Positions 57,877 through 64,000 of a stretch of DNA of 64,000 nt are shown one piece after another (positions within the stretch are counted from its first letter, which is position 1; each line of letters opens with the position of its first letter). Under the pieces are notes generated by a model. The model saw only the letters and a list, made by a program, of their open reading frames with translations. It ran no database searches and was not told the origin of the DNA. The translations under genes and the position numbers were made by a program. Origin of the DNA: an uncultured Caulobacter sp. (lineage in GTDB: Bacteria > Pseudomonadota > Alphaproteobacteria > Caulobacterales > Caulobacteraceae); assembly GCA_913776195.1 (NCBI GenBank), contig CAJYMH010000031.1, positions 372,001 to 436,000 on the forward strand. The letters are read 5' to 3'.

Positions 57877-58593
57877 ATGGCCGACATCACCCTCGTCGAT
57901 GACGACGAGAACATCGTCGCCTCCGTGTCCCTGGCGCTGGAAAGCCATGGTCACACGGTCAAGGCCTATTACGACGGCGCTTCGGGCCTCGCGGCGCTTG
58001 AGAGCGATCCGCCGGACCTGGCGATCCTCGATGTGAAGATGCCGCGCATGGACGGCATGGAAGTGCTGCGCCGCCTGCGCCAGACCTCTGACCTGCCTGT
58101 GATCATCCTGACGTCCAAGGACGAGGAGATCGACGAGATCCTCGGCTTCAACCTGGGCGCAGACGACTACATGCACAAACCCTTCAGCCAGCGCCTGCTG
58201 CTGGAGCGGGTGAAGGCCGTCCTGCGCCGCGCGCGGGCCGACGAGGAGGAAGGCGGCTCAGCCTCCACCGCCGCGGCCGACCCTAACGCCAAGGCCATCA
58301 AGCGCGGCCGTCTGACCTTGGATTCTGCGCGTCATGACTGCCTGTGGGACGGCAAACCGGTCCGTCTGACCGTGACCGAGTTCCTTCTCCTGCAGTCCCT
58401 GGCTCAGCGCCCGGGCTTCGTGAAGAGCCGCGACAACCTGATGGACGCGGCATACGACGATCAGGTCTATGTGGACGACCGTACGATCGACAGCCACATC
58501 AAGCGCATGCGCAAGAAGTTCAGGCAAGTCGATCGCGAGTTCGACGCCATCGAAACCCTCTATGGCGTCGGCTACCGATACCGCGAATCCTGA
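57877..58593 (+). CDS. chvI: Response regulator ChvI (OmpR-type)
   Basis: 238 residues. Receiver with DDDEN, phospho-acceptor Asp52 in [11 protein letters not shown], Thr in [10 protein letters not shown] and Lys101 in MHKPFS. A winged-helix DNA-binding domain follows ([49 protein letters not shown]). ChvI governs cell-envelope and acid responses in alphaproteobacteria. Encoded with its kinase ChvG and the HprK/EIIA/HPr genes, an order conserved in the class. Confidence 0.93.
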   Translation: MADITLVDDDENIVASVSLALESHGHTVKAYYDGASGLAALESDPPDLAILDVKMPRMDGMEVLRRLRQTSDLPVIILTSKDEEIDEILGFNLGADDYMHKPFSQRLLLERVKAVLRRARADEEEGGSASTAAADPNAKAIKRGRLTLDSARHDCLWDGKPVRLTVTEFLLLQSLAQRPGFVKSRDNLMDAAYDDQVYVDDRTIDSHIKRMRKKFRQVDREFDAIETLYGVGYRYRES

Positions 58594-60202
58594 GGCGCGC
58601 CCCCGCCGGCGCGCCATGCCTTTCAGCGTGCGGTCCACGGGCCGCCGCTGGTTCGCGGGATCGCGCCTGGGGCGGGTCATTCTGGCGCTCAACCTGCTGG
58701 GCCTGGCCATCCTCATCGGCGGCGCCCTGGTGCTCAATGAACTGCGGCGAGGCCTGATCGAAGCCCGTATCGACAGTCTGACGACCCAGGGGCAGTTCAT
58801 CGCCAAGATCCTGGACCAGACCGCCACGGTCGGAGACCCGGAGCCTGCCCTACAGGCGACCGAGGCCAGCGCCTTCCTGCAGTTGCTGTTTATTCCCACC
58901 AACCAGCGGGCGCGCCTGTTCGATTCTCAGGGACGGCTGCTGGCCGATTCCTACGTCGTCGCCGACCGCGTGGAGTGGAAGCTGCTGCCGCCGGCTCGGC
59001 CGGCGGACGGTCGCGGCCTTTCCTTCACGCGGCAGGACGCCGACGCCAAGCCCCAGACCATCGAGCGCGCCCGCACCGCACTGGCCGACGAGGTCGCCCG
59101 CGCCATGAAGGGCGAGCAGCAGGCTGGCGTCCGCGTGGCGGAGAACGGCCAGCGGGTCGTCTCCGTCTCCATCCCCGTGCAGCATGTGCGTGCCGTGCTC
59201 GGCGTGCTGACGCTGGAGGCGGGCGACGTTGACGAGATCATCGCCGCCGAGCGCAAGGCCCTGATCCCCTTCATCCTGGTCGCTATCGGTGTGACGCTGG
59301 GCTCGTCCCTGTTGCTGCACCTGCTGGTGGCGACGCCGATCATGCGTCTTTCGCGCGCGGCCGATCGTGTCCGTCTATTCGGGGTCAAGGCCATCGTGCT
59401 GCCCGATCTGGCCAAGCGTAGAGACGAGGTGGGCGACCTGACCCGATCGCTGGAGGATATGACCGAGGCGCTGTCCGAGCGCATGGATGCGATCGAGCGC
59501 TTCGCCGCCGACGTGGCGCACGAGATCAAGAACCCCCTGACCTCCATCCGGTCGGCGGTGGAAACCCTGGACATCGTCACCGACGAGAAGGCGAGGGAGC
59601 GCCTGCTGGCGATCCTGAAGCAGGATAGCGGCCGCCTCGACCGCCTGGTGACGGACATCTCCAACGCCTCGCGCCTTGACGCAGAACTGGCCCGTGAACC
59701 CCTGGCGACGGTGGATATCGGGCGCTTGCTGGCGGAAGTGGCCGGTCTCTATAGCGCCCGGGAACGCGCCGGGGCCGCGCCCGACAGCGTGCATGTGACC
59801 TTTGTCGAACCGCACCTGCTGGACGCCGTTCGGGTGCAGGGGCGGGAGATTCCGTTGGGTCAGGTGTTCCGCAACCTCGTGGACAACGCCCGCTCCTTCA
59901 GTCCGGCGGACGGTGAGGTCCGCATCACGCTCGCCCGGACCGGCAAGGGCCGGGTTGCGGCTGCGGTGGAGGATGACGGCCCGGGCATTCCGAAGGAGAA
60001 CCTGGAGACGGTGTTCGAGCGGTTCTACACCTCTCGGCCCAAGGGCAGCGCCTTTGGCGGCAATTCGGGCCTGGGCCTGTCGATCGCCCGGCAGATCATC
60101 GAAGCTCACGATGGTGAAATTCATGCCGAGAACCGAACGGACGCGGATGGCAATGTGATTGGCGCCCGGTTCGTCGTGACTCTGAAGGAAGTGCGGGCGT
60201 GA
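58562..60202 (+). CDS. chvG: Sensor histidine kinase ChvG
   Basis: 546 residues from ATG 58562, overlapping the end of chvI by 32 bases; ATG 58616 is an alternative giving 528. Two membrane helices (about 40-60 and 235-255) enclose a periplasmic sensor, then HAMP, HisKA with [20 protein letters not shown], and HATPase with [18 protein letters not shown] and [11 protein letters not shown]. Partner of ChvI. The stop overlaps the hprK start, so phosphorelay and PTS-like control are co-transcribed. Confidence 0.93.
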   Translation: MASATDTANPEARPRRRAMPFSVRSTGRRWFAGSRLGRVILALNLLGLAILIGGALVLNELRRGLIEARIDSLTTQGQFIAKILDQTATVGDPEPALQATEASAFLQLLFIPTNQRARLFDSQGRLLADSYVVADRVEWKLLPPARPADGRGLSFTRQDADAKPQTIERARTALADEVARAMKGEQQAGVRVAENGQRVVSVSIPVQHVRAVLGVLTLEAGDVDEIIAAERKALIPFILVAIGVTLGSSLLLHLLVATPIMRLSRAADRVRLFGVKAIVLPDLAKRRDEVGDLTRSLEDMTEALSERMDAIERFAADVAHEIKNPLTSIRSAVETLDIVTDEKARERLLAILKQDSGRLDRLVTDISNASRLDAELAREPLATVDIGRLLAEVAGLYSARERAGAAPDSVHVTFVEPHLLDAVRVQGREIPLGQVFRNLVDNARSFSPADGEVRITLARTGKGRVAAAVEDDGPGIPKENLETVFERFYTSRPKGSAFGGNSGLGLSIARQIIEAHDGEIHAENRTDADGNVIGARFVVTLKEVRA

Positions 60203-60633
60203 TCCTGCACGCCGGCCTCTTGGCCCTCTGGAGCGGCGGCCGTTGGCGGGGTCTGCTGATCGAGGGGGTGTCCGGATCCGGCAAGAGCGATCTTGCGCTC
60301 CGCTGCCTCGAACACAGCTTTCGGCTGGTGGCCGACGACCGCGTCCTTGTCTGGATCTGTGACGGGCGATTGTTCGGACGGGCGCCGGACAGCCTGTCGG
60401 GGCTGATGGAGACGCGGGGCCTGGGCGTTCTTCCACAGGACAATCTACGGCTCTGCGAAATCGATCTTTGTGTGCGATGCGTCCCCTTAGATGGGGTCGA
60501 ACGCCTTCCGGACGCTGCGTCAACTGAGGTTGAGGGGGTCTCGATTTCCTGCATCGACCTGTGGCCTTTCGACGTGAGCGCGCCGTTAAAGCTCGTTCGT
60601 GCGATGCAGCATCTTGGAGCCGGGCTCCGATGA
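60199..60633 (+). CDS. hprK: Short HPr kinase/phosphorylase (alphaproteobacterial type)
   Basis: 144 residues from GTG 60199 (GTGA overlap with chvG). Walker A GVSGSGKS (23-30), LVADDRVLVW and GLMETRGLGVLP match the HprK catalytic core; the N-terminal domain of the Firmicutes enzyme is absent, as usual in alphaproteobacteria. It phosphorylates the regulatory Ser of HPr encoded four genes... two genes downstream, linking energy state to PTS-Ntr-like control. Confidence 0.92.
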   Translation: MILHAGLLALWSGGRWRGLLIEGVSGSGKSDLALRCLEHSFRLVADDRVLVWICDGRLFGRAPDSLSGLMETRGLGVLPQDNLRLCEIDLCVRCVPLDGVERLPDAASTEVEGVSISCIDLWPFDVSAPLKLVRAMQHLGAGLR

Positions 60634-60702
60634 GCGTATCAAGGCGCCCTTGTTGCGGCCTTTGGCCGTGGACGGGCAGGGGATCCCGTTGAGAGATCAA
60701 TC

Positions 60703-61107
60703 ATGATCGGCCTCGTGATCGTTACGCACGGGCGTCTGGCGGAAGAGTTCGTCTTCGCCATGGAACACGTGGTCGGCCCGCAATCTGCGGTGAAGGCCAT
60801 TTGTATCGGCCCGGAAGACGACATGGAGCGTCGCCGGACCGATATCCTGAAAGCCTGCGCGGAGGTCGACTCCGGACGCGGGGTGATCCTGCTTACCGAC
60901 ATGTTCGGCGGCACGCCGTCCAACCTGGCCATTTCGGTCATGGAGCAGACGCGCGCCGAGGTGATCGCCGGCCTGAACCTGCCCATGCTGATCAAGCTGG
61001 CCAGCGTCCGCACCCGCGACAGCCTGGAAGCCTGCGTGGCTCATGCCCAGGAAGCGGGTCGCAAGTACATTTCCGTCGCCTCCTACGTGCTCGCGGGCGA
61101 CAAGTGA
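60703..61107 (+). CDS. PTS system EIIA, mannose-family (regulatory)
   Basis: 134 residues. Phosphoryl-accepting His9 in IVTHGRLAEEF, and GVILLTDMFGGTPSNLAISVM is the family signature. No EIIB or EIIC is encoded, so in this setting it accepts phosphate from HPr for regulation rather than sugar transport. The stop overlaps the HPr start. Confidence 0.93.
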   Translation: MIGLVIVTHGRLAEEFVFAMEHVVGPQSAVKAICIGPEDDMERRRTDILKACAEVDSGRGVILLTDMFGGTPSNLAISVMEQTRAEVIAGLNLPMLIKLASVRTRDSLEACVAHAQEAGRKYISVASYVLAGDK

Positions 61108-61376
61108 CGCATCGGGCCACGGTCGAGATCATCAACGAACGCGGCCTGCACGCCCGGGCCTCGGCCAAGTTCGTCAAGCTGGCCTCCAGCTTCGACGCCG
61201 AGGTGAAGGTCAGCCGCGAAGGCCATACGGTCGACGCCCGCTCGATCATGGGGCTGATGATGCTCGCCGCCGGCATCGGCTCCACCATCGACATCGAGGC
61301 CGAGGGCGAGGAGGGCAAGCAAGCCCTGGACGCCCTGGTCGAGCTGGTCGGCAACCGCTTCGACGAAGAGCGCTAG
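61104..61376 (+). CDS. HPr-like phosphocarrier protein
   Basis: 90 residues from GTG 61104. His16 in ERGLHARASAKFV receives phosphate from enzyme I, and Ser47 in ARSIMGLMMLAAG is the HprK target; both are intact. Enzyme I is not in the window. The last gene of the chvI-chvG-hprK-EIIA-HPr series, though the HPP gene follows after only nine bases. Confidence 0.94.
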   Translation: MTHRATVEIINERGLHARASAKFVKLASSFDAEVKVSREGHTVDARSIMGLMMLAAGIGSTIDIEAEGEEGKQALDALVELVGNRFDEER

Positions 61377-61385
61377 GTCCTGGCC

Positions 61386-62258
61386 GTGATCCGGTCCCGG
61401 CTTCTGGAGGGCCACGCCGCCATCGCCTTCGGCGCCATGGCCGGCATCATCCTCATCGGGATCGCCGCGCGACTGCTGATGGGCGAGGGCCTGTCCTATT
61501 CACCCCTGCTGGCCTTGCCCATCGGCGCCTCGGCCGTTCTGGTGTTCGCGGTATCCGCCAGCCCGCTCGCCCAGCCGCGCGGCGTGATCGGCGGGAATCT
61601 GGTCTCCGCCCTGATTGGGGTCGCTGTCGGCTATCTGATCCCTCTGCCGCTGGTCGCCGCAGGCGTCGCCGTCGGCTTGGCGATCTGGGTCATGATCCTC
61701 CTGAAGTGCCTGCATCCGCCGGGCGGGGCCATGGCCTTGGGCGGCGCCTTGCTGGCGCGGCACGACCTGGCCTCCTCGCTGCACTATGTGGCGCTGGCCT
61801 TCATCTGTTCGGTGCTGATGGTGCTGTGCGGATGGCTGTGGGTGAACCGGACGGGGAAAACATATCCGCACCGGGCGCCGCCGCCGGCGCCGGTCAGCGG
61901 GTTCAGCATGATCGACATCGACCGGGCCCTGGCGCGCTACGGCGAGTTGCTGGACGTCAGCCCGGACGACCTGGCGGTGCTGTTCGCGGATGTGGAGCGG
62001 CGCGCTCACGACCGTTTGCACGGACGTCTGACCTGCGGAGAGGTCATGAATCCTGACGACCAGGCCGCGCCTGGCGCGGTGATGGTCGAGGAGACTACCC
62101 CGGTGGAGACCCTCTTGCCGATCTTGTCAGGCGGCGAGGGGCGTGAGGCGGGGGTCACCAACCGCGATGGCGAGGTGGTCGGCCGGATCACCCAGACCGA
62201 CCTGCTGCGGGTTCTCTATCGCGCCCATCTGGTCGAGACCCTGGACACCAGGCGCTGA
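61386..62258 (+). CDS. HPP-family membrane protein with CBS domain
   Basis: 290 residues from GTG 61386. Four to five membrane helices with the name-giving motif in LLKCLHPPGGAMALGGALLA, then a cytoplasmic part with one CBS-type domain (TCGEVMNPDDQAAPG, VTNRDGEVVGRITQTDLLRVL). HPP proteins have been linked to nitrite transport in plants and cyanobacteria; the role in this lineage is open. It lies nine bases after HPr and may be in that operon. Confidence 0.88.
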   Translation: MIRSRLLEGHAAIAFGAMAGIILIGIAARLLMGEGLSYSPLLALPIGASAVLVFAVSASPLAQPRGVIGGNLVSALIGVAVGYLIPLPLVAAGVAVGLAIWVMILLKCLHPPGGAMALGGALLARHDLASSLHYVALAFICSVLMVLCGWLWVNRTGKTYPHRAPPPAPVSGFSMIDIDRALARYGELLDVSPDDLAVLFADVERRAHDRLHGRLTCGEVMNPDDQAAPGAVMVEETTPVETLLPILSGGEGREAGVTNRDGEVVGRITQTDLLRVLYRAHLVETLDTRR

Positions 62259-62261
62259 CGC

Positions 62262-63266
62262 CTATTCGGCCGCGGCGGCGGCCTTGGTCATAGTCATCGG
62301 CCGCACGCCCAGGTCGGCGAACAGGGCGGTGTCCGCGTCCATCTCCGGCAGCGGCGTGGTCAGCAGCTTGCCGCCCACGAAGATCGAGTTCGCGCCGGCC
62401 ATCAGGCACAGGGTCTGAAGCTCGCGGCTCATGCCTTCACGGCCGGCCGACAGGCGGACCATGGATTTGGGGCACACGATGCGGGCCACGGCGATGGTGC
62501 GCACGAATTCCAGCCCGTCGATCTCGCCCTTCTTCAGGATGCGCTCGCCCAGGGGGGTGCCGGTCACCGGCACCAGACCGTTGATCGGCAGGCTGTCGGG
62601 ATGCATCGGCAGGGTGGCCAGCTGATGCAGGAAGCTGGCGCGGTCGCGGCGGGTTTCGCCCATGCCGACGATGCCGCCGCAGCACGTGCTCATGCCCGCG
62701 TCCCGCACATGGCTCAGTGTGTCCAGACGGTCCTGATAGGTCCGGGTGGTGACGACTTCGCCGTAGTACTCCGGCGAGGTGTCTAGGTTGTGGTTGTAGT
62801 AGTCGAGCCCGGCGGCCTTGAGGGTCTTGGCCTGATCGGCGGTCAGCATGCCGAGGGTCGCGCAGGTCTCCATGCCCAGCGCCTTCACCCCGCCGATCAT
62901 GGCGGCCAGTTTCGGCACGTCACGGTCTTTCAATTCCCGCCAGGCGGCGCCCATGCAGAAGCGCTGGGCCCCGCCGTCGCGGGCGGCCTTGGCGGCGGCG
63001 ATGACGTCGTCGGCCTCCATCAGCTTTGACGCCTTCAGACCGGTGTCGAAGGAGGCCGACTGGCTGCAGTAGCCGCAGTTCTCGGCGCAGCCGCCGGTCT
63101 TGATCGACAGCAGTTGCGACAGCTGCACCTCGCTTGGGTCAAACCAGCGTCGGTGGATGGTGGCGGCTTCGAAGACCAGCTCCATGAACGGCCGCTCGAA
63201 CAGGGCCTCCACCTCGGCGACGGTCCAGTCGTAACGCGGCGTGGCGAGATCGTGCGTGGCGCTCAT
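62262..63266 (-). CDS. bioB: Biotin synthase
   Basis: 334 residues. Radical-SAM enzyme that inserts sulfur into dethiobiotin. The SAM-cluster motif is C60-AEN-C64-GY-C67 (CxxxCxxC), and the [2Fe-2S] site Cys/Arg lie in [29 protein letters not shown] and [19 protein letters not shown] is typical. Divergent from the glycosidase gene with 186 bases between; other bio genes are not adjacent. Confidence 0.97.
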   Translation of the reverse strand: MSATHDLATPRYDWTVAEVEALFERPFMELVFEAATIHRRWFDPSEVQLSQLLSIKTGGCAENCGYCSQSASFDTGLKASKLMEADDVIAAAKAARDGGAQRFCMGAAWRELKDRDVPKLAAMIGGVKALGMETCATLGMLTADQAKTLKAAGLDYYNHNLDTSPEYYGEVVTTRTYQDRLDTLSHVRDAGMSTCCGGIVGMGETRRDRASFLHQLATLPMHPDSLPINGLVPVTGTPLGERILKKGEIDGLEFVRTIAVARIVCPKSMVRLSAGREGMSRELQTLCLMAGANSIFVGGKLLTTPLPEMDADTALFADLGVRPMTMTKAAAAAE

Positions 63267-63452
63267 GCGGGTCTCCCGAAAAACGGTGGCCTTGATCGCG
63301 CGGACGGCTCCGCAACTCAAGGACTGATCGACGTTCAGTCCGCGACTGAGGATGACAGCGTTGTCAATTTTGCTTGCGGCGCCGCGTTCAAGCCGCCTTA
63401 CTGCGCGCCATAAGCGGCGCCCGGCTGAATGGCGCCCATCAGGGAGATCTCC

Positions 63453-64000
63453 ATGCGTCTTCGATCCGCCCTCGTGGCCCTGCTGTGCTGCGCGTCCTTT
63501 GCTACGACGGCTTGGTCCGCCGGCTTCCTGCGCGCCGAGGGGAAGCGGATCGTCGACGAGACGGGGCGGCCGATCATTCTGCGCGGCATGGGTCTGGGCG
63601 GCTGGATGCTGCAGGAAGGCTACATGCTGCAGATGGGCGACGTGGGGCGCGGCCAGCAGCACGTCATTCGCGGCAAGATCGCCGAGCTGATCGGCGAGGA
63701 GAAGACCGCCCGCTTCTACAAGACCTGGCTCGACAATCACACGACCAAGGCCGACATCGACTACATGGCGGCGTCGGGGTTCAACTCCGTCCGCCTGCCC
63801 ATGCACTACGAGCTGCTGACCCTGCCTGCGGACAAGGAGCCGAAGACGGGCGTCGACACCTGGCATGAGGACGGCTTCCGCCGCATCGACGAACTGCTGG
63901 CCTGGAGCAAGGCCAACGGCCTCTATCTGATCCTCGACCTGCACGCCGCGCCGGGCGGGCAGGGGAACGACCTGCCGATCGCCGACCGCGATCCGTCAAA
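63453..64000 (+). CDS. Exported glycoside hydrolase, GH5-like cellulase (3' end cut by window)
   Basis: 182 residues seen, open to the window end. Signal peptide [20 protein letters not shown] with a cut near AWSAG. The mature start [20 protein letters not shown] and [17 protein letters not shown], then [14 protein letters not shown] and [17 protein letters not shown], are the opening beta/alpha units of family 5 (clan GH-A), including the conserved Arg and the His/Ala/Pro segment. The two catalytic Glu residues lie beyond the window. Substrate, probably a beta-glucan or xyloglucan, is inferred. Confidence 0.85.
   Translation, partial: MRLRSALVALLCCASFATTAWSAGFLRAEGKRIVDETGRPIILRGMGLGGWMLQEGYMLQMGDVGRGQQHVIRGKIAELIGEEKTARFYKTWLDNHTTKADIDYMAASGFNSVRLPMHYELLTLPADKEPKTGVDTWHEDGFRRIDELLAWSKANGLYLILDLHAAPGGQGNDLPIADRDPS

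Overview
The window reads as chromosomal DNA of a Caulobacter-like alphaproteobacterium (order Caulobacterales). It is GC-rich and densely coded, and carries TonB-dependent receptors, a Weimberg-type D-xylose cluster of Caulobacter type, a ChvG/ChvI two-component pair followed by short HprK, EIIA-Man and HPr genes, pseudaminic-acid genes of the flagellin-modification kind, and a protein whose C-terminus resembles the LPS-anchoring domain of the Caulobacter S-layer protein RsaA. Assignments come from reading motifs; no database search was run.

Layout. 0-8.5 kb: a truncated TonB-dependent receptor, a LacI-type regulator (likely XylR) and xylX-xylB-xylD plus a sugar/H+ symporter, with matching operator-like palindromes before the regulator and before xylX. 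8.5-14.4 kb: a serralysin-like protease divergent from a 1336-residue beta-helix protein with the RsaA-N-like C-terminus. 14.4-20.2 kb: YggU/YggT genes, tRNA-Ala(CGC), a MASE1-PAS histidine kinase with its response regulator, and a chemoreceptor. 20.5-28.6 kb: aldose epimerase-like protein, DNA polymerase I, an exported protein of four TonB-C-like repeats, an alginate-export-type porin, a zinc-finger protein and an ABC ATPase.

28.6-39.3 kb: a genomic island inserted at the 3' end of tRNA-Arg(CCG), bounded by a 17-bp direct repeat. It carries a tyrosine integrase, a Rep-like protein, a serine recombinase, a Cro/C1-type regulator, two unknown genes, four copies of TGCAATCAATTGCA, and a tightly overlapping minus-strand operon: UvrD-like helicase, DarT-like ADP-ribosyltransferase, and an ADP-ribosylglycohydrolase fused to a VOC domain. 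That operon is the best candidate for an undescribed defence or toxin-antitoxin system here.

39.3-64 kb: a Tat-exported oxidoreductase pair with a cupin, purC, an ABC exporter, AsmA, ModA, a HAD phosphatase, pterin dehydratase and an SDR with a PsrA-like palindrome at its start, pseB-pseC, a second TonB receptor, a large unknown protein, chvI-chvG-hprK-EIIA-HPr, an HPP/CBS membrane protein, bioB, and the start of a GH5-type glycosidase cut by the window end.
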